From: Vespula vulgaris
Lineage: Eukaryota > Arthropoda > Insecta > Hymenoptera > Vespidae
Reading direction: 5' to 3'
Length of the DNA: 64,000 nucleotides
Assembly (NCBI RefSeq): GCF_905475345.1
Contig: NC_066587.1
Coordinates: 16,112,558 to 16,176,557, forward strand
The notes beneath the pieces are model-generated. The model was given only the letters and a program-made list of their open reading frames with translations. It was not told the origin of the DNA and searched no databases. Positions 1 to 12,959 of this stretch are shown one piece after another. How positions within the stretch are numbered: position 1 is the first letter of the stretch; each line of letters begins with the position of its first letter. The position numbers and the translations under genes were made by a program.

Positions 1-46
1 GCGTATTATTTATACTCACATGCATTCGATAATGAGAGTGAATGTG

Positions 47-84
<38 letters not shown>

Positions 85-756
85 AGAGAGAGGTAGAATA
101 AGAGAGAGAGAGAGAGAGAGATAAAAAGAAAAATCAAGAAAAAACGAGAAGCAGAATGCACTGGTTTGCGTAGAATGAAAAACAGACGGAAAAAAGATAA
201 AGAGAAAAATAAAAAAATAAAAGGAGATGAGATATGTCGTCCGCTAATTAACGGAAAGATGGACTGTGTATTAGTTAGTAAGTATTAATCTAATGGAATA
301 TGGCCGTGCGCGAGGCCAGCTCGATGTGACGGTTGTGTTGAGTGTGCGTGCTTCCCCTCCCTTCCTAACCCCTCTATCACCCCCACCAGCCTTATAGCAT
401 CTCTCCCTTCCTTTGTCACCAAGTTCATCGTTCCATTTTCTCATTAATCGTTCGTTCGTTCCCTTCTCCGCATCGTTGTACTCCTTACCCCTATTTTATC
501 AATGCATTGTACAACGCATCTATACTTACATGGACAAATATGTAACTACGTAAGTACATACATACGTAAAGAGTCAAAAAAGTATCTTATTTCCAAATCA
601 ATCAATCAACTATACATTCCCTCTCACCTTCCTTTAAATTTTAAACAATATCATTGATATCATTCGAGAGATAAAGAAATAAAAGATACACACATATTTA
701 CTTTTCTCTTCGCTCTATTTCTTCATCTCGAGTATCTTGTCAATATCTCTCGTTTC

Positions 757-759
<3 letters not shown>

Positions 760-844
<85 letters not shown>

Positions 845-850
845 TTCTCT
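760..850. repeat. (CT)n microsatellite, two blocks
   Basis: Two long CT blocks separated by GCATT. They produce the Leu-Ser ORF on the plus strand. Confidence 0.95.
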
Positions 851-1696
851 CTCATAAATCGCTCATACATATATGTTTCCTCGCCGTTAAGAAAAGCGTC
901 AACGTTTTCTCTCTTTCATCTCCCACTCCATTTTGGATCGCGTCGTGCTACTTAGCACACCTCTACCCCTTCCCCTCCCCCTTAAATCCATATCCATCCA
1001 TTAATCCATCCAACCATCCATTCATCCAAATCTTTATTCCCCTTTATATTCTACCCAAATCAACACCAACAGCCTTCCTCTGTTCCTACCCTCGTCTATT
1101 ATTCCTACTCCCCACTCCCACCCCCTTGTAATGCTTCAACGCCTCCGTCGTCATGTTGTTGTCACTCTTAATTATTGTAATATATAATGAATAACGATCA
1201 CTGTTGAGTATTGTCTGATTGTAATACATTGATATTGAATTGATATGAATTGATAATCATTAATTAAAAAAAAAGAAAAAAAAAAAAGCGTAATATTAAA
1301 CTCTGTGGATGTAGCTAATATCGGTGTGAGAGCGAAAGAGCGAGAGAATGTGGTGGTACGTATATATGTGTGTGTGTTTGTAAGAAAGAGAGAGAGAGAG
1401 AGAGAGAGAGCGAGAGGTAAAGTTTGAAAGAGAATAAAGAGAGAGAGTCGTATGTATTATAAAAAATACGAGCGACCATATATGAATGAATCGATCGCAA
1501 TGGGCGACGTTTGACGAGCGTGATATATATATACATATATTATTTGTGTGTGTATATATATATAAATACATATATACATATAATACGTTCACTCTCGAAA
1601 TCATGAAGAAGAAAAAAGAAAAGAACAGAAAATAAGAAAAAATGATAAAAAAAGCCGGCGTTACCTTCTCTTCGTAAGATTCAAAATGTCCGCCAT

Positions 1697-1800
1697 AATA
1701 ATAATAATAATGATGATAATGATGACGATGATAACGATAATGATGATGACGATGACGATATTATGATGATAATGATAATGATGATGATAATTATGATGAC
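1697..1800. repeat. ATA/ATG/ACG triplet-rich tract
   Basis: Imperfect alternation of ATA, ATG and ACG triplets over about 100 bp. Confidence 0.85.
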
Positions 1801-4313
1801 TGTTAGTCAGAGTAAGTATAGCGTCGTGCGAAAATGGCGAGTAAAAGAAAAATGTCGAAGCACAATTTTTTAATCGATTTGACCGAAAAGTTCACGCTAC
1901 CAAAGTTACCCCCTTCTCCCGCTTCCCCAATAACGATTTCTTACCCACCCCCAGCCCCCGACAGACCCTTGACGTATTGTAATTTATATTATTTTTAATA
2001 AATGTATAATATGGACACCGATTTGTGTCTCTTCTCGGCAAACTCGTGACAATGCGATCGGACGAGATAAAAATGTTGGTGGAGATTGTCCGATGTTCTC
2101 CTTTGGATATATGCGTGTATGTTCAGCGTGTATGTTGTGTGTTGTGTGTCTGTGTGTTTGTGTCTCTGTGTATATGTTCGTTCGTGTATGTTCCTCGTGC
2201 GTGATATCAAGAAAGTGATAATGGGTGGGTGCGCGTCCTGTGCGTCAATTCAATGTGCAGTTGTTGTCCCGTGAAGGAAAAAATAATACATATATTATTG
2301 GATCGAAAAAAGAGTATTAATGGGAAGGGCAAGGTAATAATTAAAAAAATAAAAATTAAAAAAAAAAAAGAAAAGAAAGAGAGAGGAAGGAAAAAACATG
2401 GATAACCAAAAAAATCACTGACAAAAGAACAAACAGATTTGGATTAGATAAATGATCGTGACGGAAAGGTAAGAAAAAGTATATATGTATATGTGTATAT
2501 ACACATATATATATACATATACATATACACACGTACATATGTACTTATATAAACGAATGATTTAAAAAAAGACGCAGGAAATATTGGGGTAGTTCAGTGT
2601 CACGTGACAAACTGCTTAGAGAGAGGAGGAGTAAGAGAGAGATGGAGAGAGAGAGAGAGAGAGAAAAATAGAGAAATGAATTAAGACGTATGACAAAAAT
2701 GGGGCAAGGCCAGACAGGGTAAAAATAAATAAAGAAAAGAAAACAAAACGAAACAAATAAAAATAAAAGAGCAAAATTAAAAAGAATTGTCGAGGTACGA
2801 CGAGAACTGGCGAGAACGAATATTTTAATAATGGCGAACGAATAAGTCTCGAATAAAGACGCTGATAATATCGCGAGATTTACAAATGGAAAAAGACGAT
2901 GAATTACTAATAAAAGGAATAGATAGATACAAAAAAAATAGAGATACACAGATAGAGAAAGAGAGAAGGAGAGAGAGAGAAAGAGAGAGAAATGGTATTA
3001 GTCGCAAAAGGAATATATTAATCGTGTTAACCCTTTACACTCGACAAATATGGCGTCTATATAAAATAATAAAATATCTATATAATAACGATGAATCATC
3101 TAACGTCGTTTAATTTCAACGATCATATTATTTTTTATATCATTTACATATCACTGTCTTATTATTATCAATTGATAATTGATTCGCGTGATAATTAAGT
3201 GTAAAGGTTTAATATCGGAATTGTTTTAATATTATTTTTACAATTTTCTTCGAATCATGACGAAAACGTAAGCAAGAAAAAAAGAGAAAAAGAAAGAAAG
3301 AGAAAGGGAAGAAGAAGGGGAAAATTCAAATCATGCTTTAATCCCTTAGCTCGTTCTCAATCATTATCGTTACCCCGTGAAATATCATGAGTATATCTGT
3401 AAAGATGATGGGGCGGAAGAAGAAAGAGATGGAGGTGGGGATTCGTGAAGGGGAGGATTAAGAGGGGGAGAATTGAAAAAAGAAAAAAAAAGAAGAAGAA
3501 GAAGAAGAAGGGCGTATATCTTCCCTCGCGCACACGTCGACTTCAAAATGGTACTAATATATACCCAAAGTGCCTCTGGTAGATTTTTGGGCATAAGCTT
3601 TTGACTAATAAAGACTACATAGCGTTTTATCTTATAAATAAAGGAGAGAACAGGGGAAAAAAGATAAAAGAGAAAATGTAGGGAAGATGATTGAGAAGAA
3701 GGAGAAGGTCAAAAAGTTGAGAGAAAGAGAGAGATAAGGGAAAAAAGAAGAAGAGAACCAAAAGGAAAGAAAAAAAGATGGCGGATAGCGTCTAACCGAA
3801 TAAAAAGAGATGAAAGATGAACGATAAAAGGGGAACGAACGAATATTAAAGAATTTTATTGAAGGAAGAGTTTAAACGCTACGTACATACATACATTACA
3901 TGCATACATATGTATTGCACGTAAGTAGTACATACATATTGTACGTAAAGTCAGACACTTTTTATATAGACATAACGTATTATAGTCGGTAGTATAGTTT
4001 CTATGTCGAAAAATGTCTCTGTCTGTTGCCCTGAGCGTCTTTCCCAGATGGTGATGGTACTATACGATATAACCGGGATGTATGAATCCTTTTCAAAAAA
4101 AAAAGAAAAAAAGAGACAAAAAAAAGAGAAAAAAAGATAAAAAAAAAGAGAGAAAGAAAAGAAAAAAAAAACGCCGTTTATCTTGACGAATAGAGGACGC
4201 CCTCTAACCCCTCCCCTTCTCTCGAGACCATCAAACTCTTCGATCTTTCTTGTAATAATTACGGCATCGCGTTTTTGTATCATCTCCTCGATGACATTAT
4301 CCATTTCGATTCT

Positions 4314-4353
<40 letters not shown>

Positions 4354-4966
4354 CTCTCTCTCTCTTTCTGTTTTACCTCGCATTATATCATTTGTATCAC
4401 GTGACACACCCTTTCTTTCGTCACTTTCTATTCTTACTCCCTTCTATCCGAGCCCTTTTTCCAACAATTTATTAAAATTCCCAGTCCCAGATTGGCACGT
4501 TTTTGGCTAAATAAAATATTATCATTGTATCATCGATGGTTCCTCGTTAATTATGAAATGTACGGATCCCCACACTTTGTAAGAGTTAAGGAGATCTGTC
4601 GGTGTGTATGTATAATATATGAACGTGTGCGTGTGCGTGTCTGGGTATATATCGCCGTATCATTCTATACGTGTGGCTTTGCCGTCGACATCACTCTAGA
4701 CTTACACACTTCTACCTTCTACCCCATCAACCATCCCTTATCCTCACCAATCAACCATTCCATCATTTTCCACAATATTTGGGATGACGACGGTTCAACT
4801 ACCCCGCGTGTGTTGGTTGTGTTGCGTGTGAAATTTTATGCCGATGCGAATGCACGAATTGAATTTACAAATGTGTGCGCCTATCCGAGTGTTTTCGGTG
4901 TTTCTTAATGTGTGTACGCCTGTGTTGTATATCTGTGAAATCTATATCCTTTCTTCTCTATCTCTA

Positions 4967-4969
<3 letters not shown>

Positions 4970-5046
<77 letters not shown>
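4970..5046. repeat. compound (CT)n-(AT)n microsatellite
   Basis: CT/TTTCTC run followed directly by about 23 TA dinucleotides. Confidence 0.95.
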
Positions 5047-5049
<3 letters not shown>

Positions 5050-5658
5050 TCTCTTTGACTACTCTTATTTGTCCTTGAAAAATCTATTTCTGCGAATATG
5101 CAGAGATCAGAGGAAAGAAAAAGAAAAATAAGGAACGAATTGATTGTATCGATGATTAAGGTGAAAGAGAGAGAAAGAGAGAGAGAAAGAGAGAGAAGTA
5201 AGAAAAGAGAAAGAGATAGAGAATAGAATAGGATACAGAAAAATGATGAAAGAGAATCGTACGAATGTTTTTAGACTGTGCAAGACTGAGAGAGACAGCG
5301 GAGGGAGGACAATGATCGCATCCATGGTCCGCTCCCTCGTCGCTCATTTTTACGTCATAAACATTAATTACGATTATACATATTGAGAAAAGCAAGAGGA
5401 AGAAAAAAAAAAGAAAGAAAGAAAGAGAGAAAGGAAAGGAAAGGAAAGGAAAAGAAAAGAACGCATCCAACAAGAAGAACACGAGATTACGTTACGTTTA
5501 TAATAGTCATGTTCCTTTTCCGATCGATAATTATTAAAAATAATAAATCTCTATATCAATCCTTGCTACAATATTATTTTGTACTTGTTTTTTTATTAAT
5601 ATCTTAATATATTATATAAATATATTATAAATAATGCCGTTTTTAAGTTATCCGACTT

Positions 5659-5683
5659 TTATTATTATTATTATTAATTATTA

Positions 5684-5718
<35 letters not shown>

Positions 5719-5719
5719 T
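5659..5719. repeat. (ATT)n microsatellite
   Basis: ATT triplets with a few interruptions, just beyond the candidate 3' end of the Patched-domain gene. Confidence 0.9.
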
Positions 5720-5768
5720 TTGTATAAATGTGTGATTAATAGTACGAATAGTGTAATAATTTTGTATG

Positions 5769-5774
5769 TTTATT
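5769..5774 (-). terminator. candidate polyadenylation signal of the Patched-domain gene
   Basis: AATAAA on the minus strand about 165 nt beyond the stop codon at 5938. It is the first canonical hexamer in the right orientation. In AT-rich DNA such hexamers are common, so this is a candidate only. Confidence 0.4.
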
Positions 5775-5937
5775 GAACCAAAAATAAATATTATTGATAA
5801 AGAAAAAAAAAATGGCGCAGAGCGAGAGCTTTCGATTTTCTTTTTTTCGTTCTTTAATCTTTGTGGAAACGCGCACACACGCCCGCCCACGCCCACAGAA
5901 ATCAAAATTCGATAGATGAGATAAAATACATATAATT

Positions 5938-8900
5938 TCAATTTTCCGTTTCCTTGTTCAACGGTTTATCTACTTCTTCGTCCGTTGTTGCCGTCGTCAA
6001 ATTATCAAAATCGCGCGATGATCGTTCGTTATTACGTCGAAGACTCCGTGGACCAACTGTGCTCAATACAACGGGTAAAAGAAATAAACCGTGCCAAAGA
6101 CCAAATAATATTACCAAGAAGAATATTTTGAAAAATGCACGAAACACATAGGCGTCCGAAAAAGCCAACATCGAGAGTGCTAACAAAGTTGATCCTGCAC
6201 CATAGGCTACAGCAGCTCCGATGTGTTTAACTGCGATCAATGCTCTTATCTTACGATCTTGATCCTTTTTCTTTTCCTGTGACGATGCATTTAGAAAAGC
6301 ATGTGCTATGTGTGCCGCATAATCTACGCTCAAACCAACCGCTAACTCGAGACCTGTTTAAAATGTTAAGAAACGAACGGAATTCAAGTACTCGTCAATT
6401 CAATGTATAAATTCAATGAAAAATGCAACGAAGGATTAATAGGTGACTCTCACCTATGCAAGAGACTATGTCGATCGTCAAACCCCAAAAATACATGAAT
6501 CCACATACATTGAGTAGCGTTAAAAGTACACACAACAAAATCCAAAAACATGTTTGTGGTTCTGCTATCAATATCGCTGTAGTAGCCATTACACATATCA
6601 GTGCTAAAATAATATTCCGTAGGACTTCCTGCGCGATTAATTTATCGGTCACCCATGTGCTAAACATTTTACTCCAAATCGTAACGAATCCATCGATTCC
6701 AGTTTCTCTTGCTATTTTTTTAGTATCATCCATCGCTGGGATCCATTCGTGTGGGCCGGAAAATTTCCTAAAGAAAAATTCTATAGTAGCGATTAAAATT
6801 GGTGGCGCGTTTTCCCCACATTTGAGTTTTCCGTTGAAACGAAAATTCATTTGATATTTTCCACCCGCTCGACTGAAGAGAAATTTCGATAAATATCGTT
6901 GAAAATCTTCCTGTTTTATATCGTCCTTCGTTAAATCTAAAAAAAAAAAAAGAAATGTTTATCGCAACTATCATATTTGAGAAAATCGTTGTAAAAAGAA
7001 AAGAAATAATTAAAAATTAAATATTCTTCAGACTTACCTGCTTGATAAAATTTCTTAACGAAATTTGCAAAATGATCTGGCCAAGATTCGATTTTCTCCA
7101 CTGATGATAAATTCTTCAAGTTAGACGTTAGCGTCATTATCTTAGAAAATTCAGATGGATAATCGATGTTACCGATAAATACGTAAGCACTGTGACCCTT
7201 TTGCGAAAAATATTGATGTCTCACGGCAATATAATCGTTTAAATGTGTGCCCTTTGGTAAAAACCATATTGGATCAAACCATTGTTCCAATCGATACGAA
7301 CCAACAGAACCCGCTGATGCTGTTATTATCGTGATCAATATTATAATAAATTTGCCAGGTAAAGTCAAAACGATCTTTGAATACAAACGATCTATTAATT
7401 TCGTGGATAATGCTTTGTTGGGATCGACAATTTTCGTAACATGATTTTCATGAACAATACACGGTATTATACCGTTCCTTTTTTCTTCGATTCGTTTTGC
7501 ATCCAAGGTAAAAAAAGCAACGAAGAATGTAATTTGCAATAAAAACGTTACGAGAACTCCGACCGCTGCATAGATGCAAAATGATTGAAGCGACGGTAAT
7601 ATCTGAAAGTTAAATGATATTTAAATGTTATATCGATTTATTGTTAAATCGTTATAACATTAAAATATGATTATTATGTAATTAAAATGTAAGTATATTA
7701 AAAAAGTATTAAATACGTACCGTTGACGCACCGATAATAAATGCTACGACATCGGTAAACGATGTTATGCAAATGGCAGAACCCGCGTGACCCAACGTAA
7801 GACCTATCCTTTCATGTAATATTTTTTTTCTGTTTTCTTCGAACGAATGTATTTGCTCCCAAGACGCCATCATTACGAATAAATCGTCTACTCCAAGGCC
7901 CAGTAGCATAAATGGTAAGGACGTATGTACTGGACCGTAAGGAATTCCAATTACGGAACATATACCTATGGATATTATGAAGGCACCGCCAACGCAAAGT
8001 AATCCAGTTGCGGTTAGACAAAACTATTTAAAAATAAAATATAGAAATAGTATACACACACACACACACACATATATATATACTATTTTTATAAATACTT
8101 CTTATAAGTAACAATTTACAGAAGCATCATAATTACCCTCCATTCTACCCAGTTGAAATTAGAAAGAATGAATTGAACGTAAAAAAACATCAACAATATT
8201 CCTATCGCTAATTTGTCTATATCTTGAAACAAGGTCGACGAACTGATGTCTCCAAAACTTCTACCTGCTTCGTAAAATAAACCCAATGTTTCATTCGGAT
8301 AATTATCCTTGTTCCAATTTTTCAATTCTGTGGAAGCTTCTTCTAAAGTACGCAGAAATCCCAATTCCCATTTCAATGCTTCTTCTGTTGCCTGAATAAA
8401 TTATCATTGAGAATGATTATCTCTCTACTTACACTTTATTATTAATTTCTTACAACCAGTAATAAAGTAGAGATTGTAAGTTACGAATGAATATGCATAT
8501 CTGATATATAATTTTATGTAATCGTAGTTTTTATGTGCAAAGTACTAAAAAATTTATTCTAATCACCTCTCGACTCATTGCTGGTTTGTAGCTTTTTTAT
8601 TTTACTATTTTCAGCTGAATATACTGTAATATGGTATTGGATGATTGAATGAATTAATTATTAAAATAATATAGTGTTGTTTAAACGATTAATAATAAAA
8701 AAGATTAAGTAACTTTTTCAAACAATCATTGGAATTTCATTGTTAAGCTTATCTTCTTGAAAAATGTTTTTCGCATTTTAAATACATAATACAATATAAT
8801 CAAGTGAGCCCCAAAATAAATAATTCTTTTCAAAGAATGTTTCCTTTAGATTACCATTATTGTAATTAAAAGTATATTGCTGTAAAACAGATATTTCATG

Positions 8901-10152
8901 TGAAATATTATTTATCTAGGAATATTTTACAAAACATGAAAATATACTATACTTCTTTCTATTACACAGATACAAAAATGCAACATACATATGTTAAAAA
9001 TTTAATAGAGACTTACCTTACCCAATCAGCTGTTCCAGCATCATTTCCAAATGTATCCATGTCTATATTGGAAAAATTCACGCGCACCATGAACTGTGTT
9101 TTGATTGCTTTGGCTGACACGATTCTGCCATTTTCGTCTCTCGTAATTTCGCCTAAGAGATCAGTGAAATTCATAGGATGACCAAGCGTAGGACTGACTT
9201 TAATAGTATTTATCTTCGTAATGATATCTTGTTTGGTTTGTTTCTCAATCTGATCGCTGTCATATTCCCAAATATCAAGAATACTATGTACAAAGCAAGC
9301 TCTTGGTAAACTTTCATATATACTACAATATAATTTAGTATCTGCGTGAACCGCTGGTTCGAATTCTGTTTCATTTAATTTTACGGCAGGTTCTTCTTCA
9401 AAAAAATCATCTTCCAAAGGATCTGTACTCCTTGTCTTTCGAATATGAGATGTTATAGAAGGTACTCTATCAACAAGACAAAACAATTATTATTGTTCAC
9501 AACTTTTTTGATACATGTATATAATTACTTACTTTAAGCACACATCTGTCCATGAAATGAATGTACGTTTACCAGGAACCTCGATCAATATCACTTGTTT
9601 TGTAATTTCATTCAACTGAAACAAATGCCAATGTATGAATATTTTAAATAATACAAAAAAGTTATTTAAAATTCATAGAAAATATATTGATACCTTGGCG
9701 AGTATTTCTGGCTGCAGAACATCATCTCCTGTCAAAATTATATTCTGTACTCTTTGTCCTTCTCCGAAATTAGACAAAAACCATTCTGTGTCATGTACAA
9801 AGTCAGAGTTGGGAGGAATCCAAAGTTTTAATGGACTTTTTTCTTGTCGAAACCAATATAATCCACCAAGACAAAATAAGATAATCATAACGCTTCCTAT
9901 TAACCATCTCTGTGGTCTTAGAGCTATTCTTGATCCTAAACTAAAAGAAGCGCAAATAAAATAATGTTTCAGTTGTGTACTCATCATTCATTCTAACCAG
10001 GCTTTGTAATACTACATTGTGCTATGAATACTCAATGAGCTTTGAACTTACACATAAAAAAACCGCTCTACTCTTTCCGATATACGTTCTGGTATGCGAT
10101 GCATGATACTCCTAAAAGATCTTCTTTTAGCAGTTCTTTTTTGTATCTCCAT
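5938..10152 (-). CDS. Patched domain-containing (PTCHD/Ptr-type) membrane protein, 9 exons, 965 aa
   Basis: Exons in transcription order: 10152-10052, 9940-9694, 9615-9533, 9466-9022, 8391-8137, 8023-7721, 7602-7038, 6936-6454, 6353-5938. All introns are GT-AG and the sum is 2898 nt (965 aa plus stop). The protein has the RND/Patched layout: a first TM near residue 50, a long extracellular loop (about 65-300), then a sterol-sensing-like TM block. That block contains GLGVDDLFVMMASWE (D423/D424), the first RND permease signature. The second half repeats the plan and ends with GLSVDYAAHIAHAFL (D838), the matching signature. The short exon 1 encodes the amphipathic MHRIPERISERVERFFY, typical just before TM1. 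An upstream in-frame ATG at 10152 adds a basic stretch (EIQKRTAKRRSFRS); ATG 10104 is the alternative start. The family is thought to move sterols or other lipids, or to modulate Hedgehog-type signalling; this member's substrate is unknown. A polyA signal (AATAAA) lies at 5774-5769. Confidence 0.93.
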
Positions 10153-10659
10153 TTTATTTGTTAGACGTAAAAATTTGAATCGTAATAGATTATCTTCCTT
10201 TATAGATACTATAGCTTGGATTTACATATTAAACTGGTAAGAGCATCGATGATCTAATACTAATATATGACAAAAAGAATATCACACAATGGTAACGTCA
10301 GAGGTATATCACATAAAGGGGACTTGCGGACTTTACTCTTATTAATTCACACTATCATAACCTCTACATATAAACTAACATAGAAAACAATTTATACCGT
10401 ATACATAATCAATAAAATCATTGATTCCAATCACGATATTAAAACCGCGATAAGATTCCATTAGAAATATGTATTTGCAAAATTTTTATAGAACTCTTTA
10501 TTACTCAATGCTATTTTAGAAATAAGAATATATAAATCAAAGAGACAGTTGTAAATGATTCCAAATAAATGTTTACAAATATATAATTCAAAACACGTTT
10601 GATACCGGCAATCAATCAACAAATCAAACATTATCTCTTTCTCTCTCTCTTTCTTTCTT

Positions 10660-10697
<38 letters not shown>

Positions 10698-11776
10698 TAT
10701 CTATCGAATATCGATAAGCTATTCACTCGCACGCACGTAATAAAATAAAATCAAAAATATATAAGAACTTACTTGATGAATACACATTTATATAATGTTC
10801 TCTATTGTCGCAACATTTTATTTAAAATTAGATCAGTAACGTTCGCACCGTGATATAAAACTTTTACAGTGCATAGAATAGCAACTGTAGTATAGCGTTT
10901 GATGACTTTTAATGAATGCCTTTTCGATGAAATATGACGTTACAGTGCACTTCTCAACGACTGTTCTTTTAATACACACGTCAGTTTAGAATCGATTCCT
11001 AGTAATCTTTATTCCGTTTCTTTCGATCGAGCAATCGAAATAAAAAAAACTTGATTTAAAGGCATGGCGATAATAATCAATAAGAAATTTCTTTTTTCCT
11101 TTTTTTTTTTTTTTTTATATACCGATCGAAGCATATGAATTTCTTCTGAAGTAAGATTCATATACTATAAAAATATTAAATTTAAACATAAAAAATATAA
11201 ATATATATATATATACACATATATATAAATAGAAATAAATTATTTTCAAATAATTTCCTTACAAATTCCTTTGTGCTTTTATTATCGATTTTTTTTTCCA
11301 ACATGGATGAAAATAAGATTTAAAATATATATCGCCTATATATATATGTATATATATATATATGTATAGACGTGATAATAGGATGTAAATTAAAATAGAA
11401 AATCTATACAGAAGATATATATGAAAATTATATACAAAAAATATTTATATATATATATATGTGTGCATATATATATATTCAGGCACTTATAAAAAATAAG
11501 AAAAAATAAATTATTTAACAATACAACAACTATGCTGTTTCAACTATAATTTTATTAAGAATAAACTAATAAAAAAATTGGTATACAAATTGTCACTGCA
11601 CGAATGCGATATGACTCAGATGGGTGATATTATTACATTAAATTATCTTACAATTGTTAGTCATCGAGAGAAAGAGATCAGAAAGAAAGAGATAGAAAGA
11701 AAGATACAGACAGAGCATGCGTCGCTGAAAACATCATACGATTCATAAAGAACCTAATGAAAGAAGTATAGAATTT
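10153..11776. other. intergenic: upstream of Patched-domain gene and 3' side of MGST-like gene
   Basis: Minus-strand 5' UTR and promoter of the Patched-domain gene lie somewhere in 10153-11000. A (CT)n run sits at 10635-10705. From 11000 to 11650 the sequence is AT-rich with short TATATA tracts. No TATA-box or initiator can be assigned with confidence. Confidence 0.4.
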
Positions 11777-12959
11777 TTAAATGATATGTAAATATCGTAC
11801 CATACAAGATAGACAAATGTACACCAAAATGGCGATACAACAGGCATGGGAAATGATTTGACAAAAATTAGGTGCCTCGATTACTTCTAAATGTATTAAA
11901 GTCGATAACATATTACTGATAGCAAACATTAGCATGATCGTTCTCGCTGGAAAAAAACATGGCGAAGTATTCAACCAAATCGGTACGATCAAGAGGTAAG
12001 GTAAAACGATCGCTAGATCATTGTAATGAGCACTCCTGATACGATCCACTGCCGGATGTCCACCACCGTTTGGGCATATGATCACTTGACTTCCTTTCAT
12101 CCACATTCTATCCTCTTCGCTATGTATCACCTGTTATCAAATAATAATATCTTACTTGTATACAATTATATATATTTATATAAACAAAAAAATAAAATCT
12201 ATAAATAATAATCGTATTAACTTAATTAGTATCTTATCGAAATGTTAAGAAGTATATATATATACATAAGTAGGGTAATGAACTTTCTAGACATCGAAGA
12301 TCATGTTAACTGAAACTAAACGTGTTGTTAATTGAATTTATACGGATTTGTGAAAATTTAAAAATACATTTATGAACTTTTACCTTTGTCGACGGAACGA
12401 TTATTTTGAAACTAGTATCATATTAGAGATTATTCTTAATTCACAAATAAAAATATAATAAAATATAAAATTAAAATAAATCAGATTTACATGTAGAAAA
12501 ATAATTAAATAAAAGTATTTAAATATATATTGAAAAGATCATATATAATATTGTATATAAAAAAAATTAACATTTTTAACTAATCAAAATCGTCCATATT
12601 ACATATATATATATGTGTGTGTGTGTGTGTATGTATTATATTTTTCATATAAAATATAATATAAAATATGATATAAATAATTCTATAATTATATTATATA
12701 CAAAAAAATATATATATAAAAGAATATCAATTACTTAAAAATATTGTCCAGATTAATTACAAGGTCGTTAATCATAGGGAAGTTTTAAAAGAACTTTCTT
12801 TTATTCGTAGAAAGATCTTACCTGTTTGGCAACACGAACTCGTCCTGTGATCCAAGTCAAGGACATCATCTTCAAAATAAGAACGCTAGCCCACCATGCG
12901 TATATCGTCCAAAGTTTCTCTCCTTGTTCCTCTTCGATTGGATTCGCGTTATATAGCAT
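11777..12959 (-). CDS. Mgstl: microsomal glutathione S-transferase 1-like (MAPEG family), 163 aa, 2 exons
   Basis: Exon 1 is 12959-12822 and exon 2 is 12130-11777, joined in phase 0 (AAACAG/GTAAG donor, AACAG/GTGATA acceptor). Together they give 492 nt, or 163 aa, close to the roughly 155 aa of MGST1. TM1 is WTIYAWWASVLILKMMSLTW, followed by the basic loop TGRVRVAKQVIHSEED. Then comes the family signature around residues 74-90 (VDRIRSAHYNDLAIVLPYLL), matching the R-x-x-R-A-H-x-N-D-L-E pattern of MGST1. Three more hydrophobic segments complete the four-helix MAPEG bundle. The family conjugates glutathione to lipophilic electrophiles and reduces lipid hydroperoxides in ER and outer mitochondrial membranes. 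The exon that starts VIHSEED has no ATG of its own, so the true start is the ATG at 12959. A candidate polyA signal lies at 11556-11551. Confidence 0.93.

Larger units (their letters stand above)
1..5937. other. microsatellite-rich non-coding region, no supported gene
   Basis: All ORFs here translate simple repeats (Ser-Leu, Tyr-Ile runs) or lack conserved features. Content is (AG)n, (CT)n, (AT)n, ATG/ATA and ATT triplet tracts, separated by short C-rich stretches (350-380, 960-1130, 1900-1960). A plus-strand AATAAA near 1998 and the gene-poor, U-rich look would fit a long 3' UTR of a plus-strand gene to the left; that is inference only. The right end (about 5770-5937) is the 3' UTR of the Patched-domain gene. 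Confidence 0.5.

Noticed and set aside
737..955. Leu-Ser-rich plus-strand ORF
   Set aside because: It is a translation of (CT)n microsatellite sequence.
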